From Deltaproteobacteria bacterium (GTDB lineage Bacteria; Myxococcota_A; UBA9160; UBA4427), in contig JADJOR010000006.1 of the NCBI GenBank assembly GCA_016713665.1, positions 186,001 to 250,000 of the forward strand: 64,000 nucleotides of DNA, in the 5' to 3' direction. The notes under the pieces were generated by a model. That model was not told the origin of the DNA. It did not search any database and saw nothing but the letters and a program-made list of their open reading frames with translations. Numbering within the stretch: position 1 is the first letter of the stretch; each line of letters starts with the position of its first letter. Positions 1 to 7,792 of this stretch are shown piece by piece. A program made the position numbers and the translations under genes.

Positions 1-183
1 GCCGTGGAAGGCGAGCTCTTCGTCGTCGGGGCGCCGCTCGCGGTCGAAGAGCAGCTCGTAGCGCATGCCGCTGCAGCCCCCGTTGCGCACCGCCACCCGC
101 AGCGCGCCCTCGGGCTGTTCGCTCTGGGCGAGCAGATGGCTGGCCTTCCGGGCGGCGGCCTGCGTCATTTCGAGATTCAGCAT
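1..183 (-). CDS. HesB/IscA-family iron-sulfur carrier (N-terminal part)
   Basis: This is the first 61 residues of an A-type Fe-S cluster carrier or scaffold; the rest lies beyond the window edge. The ATG at 183 opens a frame with the family signature RVAVRNGGCSG near residues 29-39, in which Cys37 is the first cluster-binding cysteine. The C-terminal CxC pair that would complete the site is off the window. The family delivers Fe-S clusters to apoproteins in the cytoplasm. The gene is divergent from moaA, whose product needs two 4Fe-4S clusters, but a functional link is only inference. It could be IscA, ErpA or SufA; the fragment cannot separate them. Confidence 0.85.
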   Translation of the reverse strand, partial: MLNLEMTQAAARKASHLLAQSEQPEGALRVAVRNGGCSGMRYELLFDRERRPDDEELAFHG

Positions 184-441
184 GGGGATACTCCGTTCGC
201 GGTCCCGACCCGACGAGGATCGACCTGCCGATGGGTTGCCGATGGGACGGGCGTTTCGGTCGCACCGGCCGCGGCCGTGGTCGGTACCCTAGGCCCCGAT
301 CGTGTCGGGGCAAGGCCGGGCGGGCTTCATCCCGCGTCGTCGTTGCCCCGCTTCGGACCGGTGCACCCTGGCAGCCTACGGTAGGATACGACCCGGTCCA
401 AACGACCGGGCCCCGCTGCCCACCCCGAACGAGTCGCGCCC
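184..441. promoter_or_regulatory. Divergent intergenic region, iscA-like / moaA
   Basis: This 258-base stretch separates two divergent genes and must hold both promoters. I see no confident -35/-10 pair. It contains one clear hairpin around 293-312 (GCCCCGA stem, loop TCGTG, TCGGGGC). I see no riboswitch motif and in particular no Moco riboswitch upstream of moaA. Confidence 0.35.
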
Positions 442-1500
442 TTGGGTTCCATCGTGAACGAGAAGCCTGCCAGTGGACTTTCGGACCGGCTGGGCCGTCC
501 GCTCCGGGATCTGCGCATCTCGGTGACGGACCGCTGCAATTTCCGTTGTCCGTATTGCATGCCGGCGGAGATCTTCGGCGAGAAGTATGCCTTTTTGCCG
601 CGCCAGGACATCCTGACCTTCGAGGAGCTCGAGCGCCTGGTCCGGCTCTTCGTCGGGTTCGGCGTCGAGAAGATCCGGATCACCGGCGGCGAGCCGCTCC
701 TGCGCCACGGCCTCGAGGAGCTGATCGGTCGCCTCGCGGCCCTCTCGCCGGACCTCGACCTCGCCATCACGACGAACGGCAGCCTGCTCCCGCGCTATGT
801 CGAGGGCCTCGCCCGGGCCGGCCTGCGCCGGATCACCGTCTCCCTCGACAGCCTCGACCCCGCGACCTTCCTGCGCATGAGTGGCGAGCGCTTCTCCGTC
901 GATCGCGTGCTCGAGGGGATCGCCGCGGCGGAGGCGGCGGGCTTCCGGCGGCTCAAGATCAACTGCGTGGTCCAGCGCGGCGTCAACGACGACGGCCTCG
1001 TCGACCTGGCCCGCCGCTTCCACGGCACGGGCCACATCGTCCGCTTCATCGAGTTCATGGACGTGGGCACGCGCAATCAGTGGAGCATGGACGAGGTCGT
1101 GACGGGCGCCGAGATCGTCGAGCGCATCGGCGCCGCGCTGCCCCTCGAGCCGATCGATCCGAACTACTCCGGCGAGGTCGCGGCGCGCTGGCGTTACGTC
1201 GACGGCGGCGGCGAGATCGGCGTGATCACGAGCGTCTCCCAGCCCTTCTGCGGGACCTGCACCCGCGCGCGCCTCACGACCGAGGGCTCCCTCGTGACCT
1301 GCCTCTTCGCGACCGGCGGCGTCGATCTGCGCACGGCGCTGCGCGACGGGTCGAGCGACGACGTGTTGCGCGAGCGCATCGCTTCGACCTGGACGCGGCG
1401 CCGCGACCGCTACAGCGAGGAGCGGCAGGAGCTGCTCCAGATCGAGGGCGCCGCCGAGCGTCGGCGGGAGCGGGTCGAGATGTATCAGGTCGGTGGCTGA
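442..1500 (+). CDS. moaA: GTP 3',8-cyclase MoaA
   Basis: This radical SAM enzyme converts GTP to 3',8-cyclo-GTP, the first committed step of molybdopterin synthesis, together with MoaC. The radical SAM cluster motif CNFRCPYC sits at residues 32-39, followed by the GGEP motif. The second, GTP-binding 4Fe-4S site is formed by Cys270, Cys273 and Cys287 (FCGTCTRAR then LVTC). The protein ends in the Gly-Gly tail typical of MoaA, and its length (352 aa) is normal. The start is uncertain: TTG at 442 gives the frame used here, and GTG at 454 would shorten it by four residues. No other moa, moe or mob gene lies in the window. The next gene starts inside its stop codon region, so the two are probably co-transcribed. 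Confidence 0.95.
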   Translation: MGSIVNEKPASGLSDRLGRPLRDLRISVTDRCNFRCPYCMPAEIFGEKYAFLPRQDILTFEELERLVRLFVGFGVEKIRITGGEPLLRHGLEELIGRLAALSPDLDLAITTNGSLLPRYVEGLARAGLRRITVSLDSLDPATFLRMSGERFSVDRVLEGIAAAEAAGFRRLKINCVVQRGVNDDGLVDLARRFHGTGHIVRFIEFMDVGTRNQWSMDEVVTGAEIVERIGAALPLEPIDPNYSGEVAARWRYVDGGGEIGVITSVSQPFCGTCTRARLTTEGSLVTCLFATGGVDLRTALRDGSSDDVLRERIASTWTRRRDRYSEERQELLQIEGAAERRRERVEMYQVGG

Positions 1501-2941
1501 GGGCGCCCGGGTGGATCGGAAGGCGATCGCCTCCTCGTCGTTCGCGTCCCCTGCCTTCGAGTCGTCGGTCGCGTGCTCGTTCGCGTCGCCCCTCGCGCGC
1601 TTCGCCTCCCGGGGCTGCGCGCTCGGACTCGGGCGCCTCGCCGCGGCGGCCCTGGTGCTGGTCATCGGGCTGGTCGCGGTCGCTCCGTCCGCCGCCGCGC
1701 GCAAGCCTGTTCCGGCGTCGAGCGCGCGCCCCGAGTACCGCATCCTCTACACCGCCTGGATCAAGGCCGGCAATCCCGTCGCGACCGTGCGTGTGCGGAT
1801 CGCGAGCCATCCGGAGTGGATCCGCTGGATGCGGCTGCGCGCCGACCCGACCCGCTACCGCGACTTCAAGGCCTCGGGGCGCCTCGAGTTCGGCGACGGC
1901 CAGGTCACCTGGATCCCCCCGCGTCGCGATGCCTGGCTGCAGTTCCGCGTCAACCTCGAGAGCCAGCGCGACGTCGGCCGCTACGACGGTCGCATGACGG
2001 AGAACTGGGCGCTGTTCCGGGCGGACGACCTCGTGCCGCCGGTGCATCTCGACATGCAGGACGGGACGCAATCGAAGGCGAAGCTCACGCTCGAGCTGCC
2101 CGATGGCTGGAGCGCCGCGACGCCGTTTCCACGTTATGCGAGCGGGCGCTTCAGAATCGACAATCCGAATCGGCTCTTCGATCGGCCGACGGGCTGGATC
2201 CTGGTCGGCCGGCTCGGGGTGCGGCGCGAGACGATCGGCGGGACGCGGCTCTCGATCGCGGGACCGACGGGGCAGGGGGTGCGCCGCCTCGACATGCTCG
2301 CCTTCTTCCGGTTCACGCTGCCGACGCTCCAGAAGGTCTTCCCGGATCTCCCGGAGCGATTGCTGGTCGTCAGCGCCGGGGATCCGATGTGGCGCGGCGC
2401 GCTCTCGGGGCCGGGCTCGCTCTTCGTCCACGCCGAGCGCCCGCTGATCAGCGAGAACGCGACGAGCACCTTCATCCATGAGCTGGTCCACGTCGCGATG
2501 CGCGCCCGCGGCGGCGAGGGTGCCGACTGGATCGTCGAGGGGCTGGCCGAGTACTACTCGCTCGAGGTCCTGCGCCGCTCCGGGGCGATCGCCGAGCGCC
2601 GCTATCAGCGGACCCATGCACGGCTCGCGGAGTGGGCGAAGCAGGCGGGACCGCTCGAGGTCGAGCGCGCCCACGGCGCCGTGACCGCGCGCGCAGTCGG
2701 CGTCCTGCGGGCCGTCGACGAAGAGATCCGGCGCCGCACCGACCGCCGGGCGAGCCTCGACGACGTCGTCCGCCGCCTCTCGCGGAGCGAAGCCGTGACG
2801 ACCGAATCGTTCCGTGCCGCGGTCGAGCAGGTCGCCGGCGGCCCGGTCAGCGCGCTGCCGGCGTCGAAGGCTCCGCCGCCGCAGGCTTCGTCCGCGGGCG
2901 CCGCGTCGACGCCGGCTCGCTCCCTGCCGTCGGTGCCGTGA
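1493..2941 (+). CDS. Secreted gluzincin-type metallopeptidase
   Basis: This 482-residue protein has a hydrophobic segment at about residues 44-68 ending in Ala-rich sequence, consistent with a signal peptide on a long N-terminus. HELVH at 329-333 supplies two zinc ligands and the catalytic Glu. VEGLAEYY at 348-355 supplies the expected third ligand Glu349, the arrangement of M1/M61-like gluzincins. The rest (a mostly beta N-terminal half) resembles nothing I can name with confidence. The GTG start at 1493 overlaps the moaA stop, and a downstream start within the first 40 residues is possible. The Ala/Pro-rich C-terminus overlaps the convergent downstream gene by about 95 bp. The substrate is unknown. 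Confidence 0.75.
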   Translation: MAEGARVDRKAIASSSFASPAFESSVACSFASPLARFASRGCALGLGRLAAAALVLVIGLVAVAPSAAARKPVPASSARPEYRILYTAWIKAGNPVATVRVRIASHPEWIRWMRLRADPTRYRDFKASGRLEFGDGQVTWIPPRRDAWLQFRVNLESQRDVGRYDGRMTENWALFRADDLVPPVHLDMQDGTQSKAKLTLELPDGWSAATPFPRYASGRFRIDNPNRLFDRPTGWILVGRLGVRRETIGGTRLSIAGPTGQGVRRLDMLAFFRFTLPTLQKVFPDLPERLLVVSAGDPMWRGALSGPGSLFVHAERPLISENATSTFIHELVHVAMRARGGEGADWIVEGLAEYYSLEVLRRSGAIAERRYQRTHARLAEWAKQAGPLEVERAHGAVTARAVGVLRAVDEEIRRRTDRRASLDDVVRRLSRSEAVTTESFRAAVEQVAGGPVSALPASKAPPPQASSAGAASTPARSLPSVP

Positions 2942-3440
2942 ACGCCGCGTCCTCCGGCCGGGGGACGAGCTCGAAGAACCAGACTTCGCTCCGCGCGGCC
3001 CAGCCATCCGGGGCGAGGTCGTACTTGCGTCCGATCGCGAGTCGGAGTCTCGCGATGGCCTCCGACTCGTCGACGCGCTGCGCTCGACAGCGGAACACTT
3101 CGCCGGCGATGCGGATCCGGACCCGGGGATCCGCCACGACGCGCTGGGGCCAGCGCTTGATCGGAGTCAGGAAGTCGCCCGGGACGAAGAGCCGACCGTC
3201 GTCGACGACGTTCCAGATGCGCACCGAGCGCGGCGACGCGGGCCCGACCTCCAGCTCGACCGCCCGCTCGTCGGCGAAGGCCGCCCAGCTCGTCGGACAC
3301 GGCTGGTCGACGCCGCGCAGGCGGCCGCCCGGGAGCGGGCCGACGGGCCCGTCCCAGGGCACGATGATCCGCGCGAGGCCGAGGGCGAGGGCTGGGACGA
3401 GGGCGAGGGCGAGGACGAGAAGTCGGGACCGGACCGCCAT
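2847..3440 (-). CDS. Exported nitroreductase/DUF385-like split-barrel protein
   Basis: This 197-residue protein starts at ATG 3440 with a clear signal sequence or N-terminal membrane anchor (about residues 4-24, Leu/Ala-rich). The core has a short beta-rich pattern (VRIWNVVDDGRLFVPGDF, then a Trp-Pro and a run ending in VRIRI) that recalls the F420-deazaflavin nitroreductase/DUF385 and pyridoxamine-oxidase-like split barrels. That assignment is a resemblance, not proof. The frame stays open to 3572, but the extra 44 residues look non-coding. The C-terminal tail is Ala/Pro/Thr-rich and overlaps the 3' end of the opposing metallopeptidase gene. Confidence 0.6.
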   Translation of the reverse strand: MAVRSRLLVLALALVPALALGLARIIVPWDGPVGPLPGGRLRGVDQPCPTSWAAFADERAVELEVGPASPRSVRIWNVVDDGRLFVPGDFLTPIKRWPQRVVADPRVRIRIAGEVFRCRAQRVDESEAIARLRLAIGRKYDLAPDGWAARSEVWFFELVPRPEDAAFTAPTAGSEPASTRRPRTKPAAAEPSTPAAR

Positions 3441-3649
3441 CGGGCGAGCATGCCATACCCGACGGGTCGAGTCGGGCGGAGGAGAGCCGACTCTACGGGT
3501 AAGGCTCGTGTCGAGCTCCGGGATTCGCTCGAAAAAGATCCCGTCGCCGATTGCATCGGATCCTCGGCTCAAGCGGGCCGGCCCCGGACCGATCGCTAGG
3601 CCGGGTCGGGCGCGCGCTCGGGACGCCGTGGACCGGAAGGGGCGGGTAC

Positions 3650-4657
3650 ATGGCGACGACCACGGGGCAGGGCAAGACGCGCGGCCAGGTCGGCTACGGC
3701 AACGGGCGCGCAGCGATCCGCGAGGGCGACGATTGCCTGCTCGACGAGGAGGCGATGGTCGCCGAGCTGCTCAGCTGCCTCGAGGCCCCCGACTATCGAC
3801 CGCCGACGCTGCCGGTCGTCGCCTTCGAGCTGATGACGCTCTCGGCGCGACCGGACGTCGACTTCCGCGACGTCGTCGCGCTGCTCGAGCGCGACAGCTT
3901 GATCGCCGGTCGCGTCCTGCACGTCGCCAGCTCGGCGGCCCTCGCGGGCGGGGGCAAGATCGCGTCGCTCAAGGAGGCGACGATGCGCCTCGGCCTGCTG
4001 CGGATCCGGGACCTCGTCATGCAGATCGCCTTGAACCTGCGCGTGTTCAAGTCCGAGGCCTACGGCGACGCGATGGAGCGCGTCCGCCGACACGCCGTCG
4101 CGACGGCCCATCTCTGCCGCACGGTCTGCAAGTACACGCCGATCGAGGGCGAGTTCGCGTTCATGGCCGGCCTGCTCCACGACGTCGGCATCGCAGGCAC
4201 GCTGCTGGCCCTCGCCGATCGAAAGGGGCGACGCAAGCCGCCGGACCTGCTCTCGATCTGGCCCGCAGTCGACCGCGTCCACGTGCGCGCCGGCGAGATC
4301 ATGGCGAAGCACTGGCAGCTGCCGACCGATCTGCGCCTCGCGATCGGCGCCCATCACCAGGTCCTGTGCGGGGGGCACGTCCATCCCCTCGCCGCGACCC
4401 TCGCGATCGCGAACGAGCTCGCCCACGCCGGGGGCGCGGGGCTCGTGGCGAAGGCCGCTGACGAAGAGGCCCAGACGGGCGCGGTTGGAGCCCGGGCCGA
4501 GTCGGCCGATTGGACGAGCGCCCACAGCGAGCTCGATCGCACCGGCGCGAAGACCCTCGAGAGCGCCCGCGAAGCACTCGGCATCGACGCTCGCATCCAG
4601 GGGCTGATCGAAGCGGACGCAAAGACGGCTCTCGAGTCGATCTCGGCCGACACCTGA
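3650..4657 (+). CDS. HDOD-domain signalling protein
   Basis: This 335-residue protein is built around an HDOD domain, a degenerate HD hydrolase fold that bacteria use in signalling and in regulating twitching motility or cell cycle. The domain begins near residue 40 with the typical PPTLPVVAFELM and DFRDVVALLERD segments, continues through SLKEATMRLGLLRIRDLVM, and carries LLHDVG near residue 180 as an HD-like motif. The remaining metal ligands of true HD hydrolases are not all evident, as is normal for HDOD proteins. The ATG at 3650 follows GGAAGGGG, so I prefer it to the in-frame start at 3551. The C-terminal 80 residues are Ala-rich with no recognisable domain. It stands alone, divergent from the preceding gene. 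Confidence 0.85.
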   Translation: MATTTGQGKTRGQVGYGNGRAAIREGDDCLLDEEAMVAELLSCLEAPDYRPPTLPVVAFELMTLSARPDVDFRDVVALLERDSLIAGRVLHVASSAALAGGGKIASLKEATMRLGLLRIRDLVMQIALNLRVFKSEAYGDAMERVRRHAVATAHLCRTVCKYTPIEGEFAFMAGLLHDVGIAGTLLALADRKGRRKPPDLLSIWPAVDRVHVRAGEIMAKHWQLPTDLRLAIGAHHQVLCGGHVHPLAATLAIANELAHAGGAGLVAKAADEEAQTGAVGARAESADWTSAHSELDRTGAKTLESAREALGIDARIQGLIEADAKTALESISADT

Positions 4658-4724
4658 TCCGGCGCCGACGCGACGTCGCGCGCTTCCCGACGGTCCGACC
4701 CTGGCAGCCCGATCGGGAGCCCAT

Positions 4725-5432
4725 ATGCTCCGGGCCATGGAAAAGCTCGTCTATCTGCTCTGGAAGCGCCCGGGCGATCCGAATAACGACGTGTTCCGGG
4801 ATCGCCTGCTGCAGGCGCTCCCTGCGCCGTTCGCGCGTCATGGCGCAGCGCAGCTCAAGCTCGCCGTCTCCGACAGCGACGTCGCGGCCGGGGCCGCGCT
4901 CCATCTCGGCGCCCATGCCCCCGACGCGCTCGTCACGTTCTGGCTCGAGTGCATCCAGGATCGCGGTCCGGTCGAGGCCCTCATCGCTGCGAGCGCAGGC
5001 CGACACGCGGGCTACCTCGTCGTCGAATCCCAGGCGCTGCGGCTCGTGACGGATCCCGCGGAGCGCGGGACAAGGACCCGGGGCTTCAGCCTCGTCGGCT
5101 GCATCGAGCCGCGGGCCGGGCTCTCCCAGGCCGAGTTCATCGAGCGCTGGGAGACGGTCCACCGCGACGTCGCGATCCAGACCCAGAGCACCTTCTCGTA
5201 CGTCCGCAACGAGGTCGTGCGGCCTGTGACGAAGAACGCGCCGCCCTGGCAGGGCGTCATCGAGGAGGGCTTCCCGAGCGAGGCGCTCTCGAATCCCCAG
5301 GCCTTCTACGACGCCGTCGGCGACGAGCCGAAATACCGCGAGAACCTGCGCCGCATGATCGAGAGCTGCGACGCCTTCCTCTCGCTGAAGGACGTCGACT
5401 CGCATCCGATGAGCGAGTACCGATTCTTCTGA
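4725..5432 (+). CDS. EthD-domain protein (dimeric alpha-beta barrel)
   Basis: This 235-residue cytoplasmic protein looks like two tandem ferredoxin-like alpha-beta barrels. The C-terminal one has the EthD-type pattern with FIERWETVHRDVA near residue 140. EthD-like proteins occur beside P450 and hydrocarbon or steroid degradation genes, but their chemistry is poorly known. ATG at 4725 follows GGGAG and ATG at 4737 is an alternative. The gene converges on an enoyl-CoA hydratase gene 46 bp away, which fits an acyl or ring degradation setting without proving it. Confidence 0.75.
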   Translation: MLRAMEKLVYLLWKRPGDPNNDVFRDRLLQALPAPFARHGAAQLKLAVSDSDVAAGAALHLGAHAPDALVTFWLECIQDRGPVEALIAASAGRHAGYLVVESQALRLVTDPAERGTRTRGFSLVGCIEPRAGLSQAEFIERWETVHRDVAIQTQSTFSYVRNEVVRPVTKNAPPWQGVIEEGFPSEALSNPQAFYDAVGDEPKYRENLRRMIESCDAFLSLKDVDSHPMSEYRFF

Positions 5433-5478
5433 TCCTCGATCCTGATCCTCGGGTCCGTCCCGGCTCGCGAGCTCCGGC

Positions 5479-6279
5479 TCAAGACCAGACGGGCTTGCGC
5501 TTCTCGAAGAAGGCGCGGGCGGCCTCGTCGGTCTCGCCCGAGGCGCCGGCCATGATCTGGTTGCGGTTCTCGAGCTGGATCGCCGCCTCGAGATGCGGGA
5601 CGTCGAGGTTCGCCCACATGACCTGCTTCGTCGCGAAGACGGCGAAGGGGGCGAACTCGCAGAGCTCGCTCGCGAGCGCGAGCGCGTCGTCGACGACCCG
5701 ACCGTCGTCCGCGAGGCGCGTCACGAGGCCGATGCGCTCCGCCTCGACCGCGTCGATGCGCCGGGCGGAGAGGATCAGATCGTGGGCGCGGGCGGCTCCG
5801 ATCAAGCGGGGCAGCATGTAGCTGACCCCGATGTCGCAGCCCGAGACGCCGACCCGGATGAACTGGACGCACATCGACGCAGCGCGGGCCGCGATCCGGA
5901 TGTCGCAGCCGAGGGCGAGGGCGAGCCCGCCACCGAAGGCCGGACCGTTGATGGCGGCGATCAGCGGCTGCTGGATCCGTCGCATGTGCGGGATCAGGCT
6001 CGACATGCGGTTCTGGGCGATGAGCCCGGCGCGCGGGCCCGTGATGCCGGCGACGAGCGCCCCGGGATTGCCCTGGTCGCGCAGATCGAGGCCGGCGCAG
6101 AAGCCCCGGCCCGCCCCGGTCAGCACGACGATGCGACAGGCGTTGTTGCGGTCGAGGGTGTCCAGGGCCGCGTGCAGCTCCTCGACCAGATTCCAGGAGA
6201 GCGCGTTGAGCGCCGCCGGGCGATTCAGGCGCAGGATCGCGACGTCCGGCCGCGGGTATTCGATCTCGACATCGGCCAT
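5479..6279 (-). CDS. Enoyl-CoA hydratase/isomerase family protein
   Basis: This 266-residue crotonase-fold protein would hydrate or isomerise an enoyl-CoA ester in fatty acid, sterol or aromatic breakdown. The oxyanion-hole region is seen as GRGFCAGLDL near residues 57-66 and as NGPAFGGGLALALGCD in the middle. Where classical hydratases have the second catalytic Glu (PEIxLG-type), this protein reads GVSGCDIGVSYMLPRL, with Asp in the neighbourhood. This variant is common in actinobacterial-type EchA proteins whose exact reaction is often unknown. ATG 6279 is a natural start. It lies 5 bp from the MAPEG gene on the same strand, so the two form a likely operon. Confidence 0.9.
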   Translation of the reverse strand: MADVEIEYPRPDVAILRLNRPAALNALSWNLVEELHAALDTLDRNNACRIVVLTGAGRGFCAGLDLRDQGNPGALVAGITGPRAGLIAQNRMSSLIPHMRRIQQPLIAAINGPAFGGGLALALGCDIRIAARAASMCVQFIRVGVSGCDIGVSYMLPRLIGAARAHDLILSARRIDAVEAERIGLVTRLADDGRVVDDALALASELCEFAPFAVFATKQVMWANLDVPHLEAAIQLENRNQIMAGASGETDEAARAFFEKRKPVWS

Positions 6280-6284
6280 GGAGG

Positions 6285-6671
6285 CTAGGCCGCCTTCACG
6301 AAGAGCGTGATGATGCAGGCCATCCCGCCCATGAACGAGAGCGAGCGCGCCTTGTCGAGGTCCTGGATGTAGAAGATCCCGTGGAGCACGCGGAAGGCGA
6401 CGAAGGCGAGCGCCCAGGGCGTCGCGGCCTCGGCGGGCAGGCCCGCGGCGTGGGTCGTCAGGATCGTCGCCGAGAACAGGATCGCGGCCTCCCAGGCGTT
6501 CGCCTGCGCCGCATAGGCCCGGGCGCCGGGACCTTCGAGCTTCGCGGCCTGGGCGCGCGGATCGTGGTTGTCGGCGGCCCCGAAGGCCTTGCCGCGGTAG
6601 TAGCCGCCGGCGAAGGCGAGAAAGAGCGGCAGCAGCAGGACGGCGAGCACGCACCAGAAGGGAGTCGTCAT
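6285..6671 (-). CDS. MAPEG family membrane protein
   Basis: This 128-residue protein has four hydrophobic segments (about residues 3-20, 55-75, 80-100 and 108-127), the size and topology of MAPEG proteins. Those are small integral membrane glutathione transferase or peroxidase-like proteins. The pattern AFRVLHGIFY followed by a final helix is typical of the bacterial branch. ATG at 6671 is used; the frame stays open to 6710, but the added residues are not hydrophobic. It is the first gene of a two-gene unit with the enoyl-CoA hydratase. The substrate is unknown. Confidence 0.85.
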   Translation of the reverse strand: MTTPFWCVLAVLLLPLFLAFAGGYYRGKAFGAADNHDPRAQAAKLEGPGARAYAAQANAWEAAILFSATILTTHAAGLPAEAATPWALAFVAFRVLHGIFYIQDLDKARSLSFMGGMACIITLFVKAA

Positions 6672-6767
6672 GATCGGGGCACCTCGTGTTTGTTCGCCCG
6701 ACGTTATCACGCTCGCGTCGGGCCCGGACCCGGAACCGTGCGGGAGAAGAGAGCCGCGCGGGCTCTT

Positions 6768-7319
6768 TCAGTCCCCGTCGCCTTCGCGCGGAGCGGGGTC
6801 GAAGCGCAGGAGCCGGGTCGACGCGGCGGCGAGGTCGCACCAGGCGCCCGCGACCCCGAAGATCGCCGTCGAGGCCGGGGCGAATCCGTCCCGCAGCGCG
6901 ATCTCGTCGGCCGGGTGGGCGCGCCCGAGCTCGAGGGCGAGCACCGAGATCCCCGGATTGTGCGCGAGGACGAGCAGGGTCTGCGCGTCGTCGACGGCGC
7001 GGATCGCGGCGAGCAGGCCGCGGGTCGACGCGTTGTAGAGGCGATCATCGTGCTCGACGAGCGGCTCGACGATGGGCCCGGTCGCGCGCCCCGGGTCGGG
7101 CGCCCCGCCGAGGCCGCGCGCGACCGCCTGCCAGGTCTCGACACAGCGCCGCGCGCTGGAGGTGATCACGCGGTCGGGGCGCGGTCCCTGCGACCGCAGA
7201 CGTTCGCCGACACGCTGGGCCTCCTCGAGGCCGCGCCGAGTCAAGGGACGGTCGAAGTCGCGACCCGTGCCCGTGGCGGCAGTCGCATGGCGCATCAGGA
7301 TCAGCCGACGGTGCTCCAT
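6768..7319 (-). CDS. SixA-like histidine phosphatase
   Basis: This 183-residue member of the histidine phosphatase (RHG) superfamily has the catalytic motif LMRHATA at residues 8-14, with a TRRG motif near residue 27. SARRCVETW and VLAHNPGIS supply the expected downstream Arg and the second His. The size and short form match SixA, which removes phosphate from phosphohistidine in phosphorelays, but RHG members also act on small phosphoesters. The frame starts at ATG 7319. It may be transcribed with the small lipoprotein gene upstream (76 bp gap). Confidence 0.85.
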   Translation of the reverse strand: MEHRRLILMRHATAATGTGRDFDRPLTRRGLEEAQRVGERLRSQGPRPDRVITSSARRCVETWQAVARGLGGAPDPGRATGPIVEPLVEHDDRLYNASTRGLLAAIRAVDDAQTLLVLAHNPGISVLALELGRAHPADEIALRDGFAPASTAIFGVAGAWCDLAAASTRLLRFDPAPREGDGD

Positions 7320-7395
7320 CGCGGGCGTTTCTAGCGGATCGGGCCGGAATTGCCGAGTCGCCCCGGCCGCGCTCGGGCGAGGGCGCGCGGGGGAG

Positions 7396-7701
7396 TCATG
7401 CGCAGCCCATGCGGTCCTTGCGCACGGGCGCCGGAAACTGGCTCTGCAACGTCTCGAGCGGGACGTGCATGTATTTCTTGATCACCTCGAGGCGGCAGAG
7501 GGTGAACGCGTCGCCGCTCCGGCCGGCGCATTCGACGGCGACGCGATCGTCGACGTACTCGGCCTTCGTCGGCGTGCGCTCGCAGCTCGCGAGCGCGAGG
7601 CCGGCGGCGAGCAGTGCGGCGACGGCGCGGCGCGGAAATCGATGCCCGCGGCCATTCGTCGGGGCGACGAGGCTCGCCGAAGTGGCCCGGATCCCGTCCA
7701 T
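7396..7701 (-). CDS. Small predicted lipoprotein
   Basis: This 101-residue protein has a twin-Arg n-region, a hydrophobic stretch (AVAALLAAGLALASC) and a lipobox Cys near residue 39. The mature part is about 60 residues and includes two further cysteines within AVECAGRSGDAFTLCRLEV plus one near the C-terminus, so disulfides are possible. I recognise no domain. It would be a periplasm-facing membrane lipoprotein of unknown role. Confidence 0.6.
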   Translation of the reverse strand: MDGIRATSASLVAPTNGRGHRFPRRAVAALLAAGLALASCERTPTKAEYVDDRVAVECAGRSGDAFTLCRLEVIKKYMHVPLETLQSQFPAPVRKDRMGCA

Positions 7702-7792
7702 GGCGTCGGCTCCTTTCGTCGCGCAGGGCGCGAATTCGTGAAGCGTGGTCGATCGCGCTCCCGCCCGGTCACGCGGGCCGTCCGGGAGACGC

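Noticed and set aside
442..1500. MoaA as a possible PqqE, since both are radical SAM proteins and pqqBC is in the window
   Set aside because: The second cysteine triad (270, 273, 287) and the GG tail are MoaA-specific, and no PqqE-type SPASM arrangement is present.
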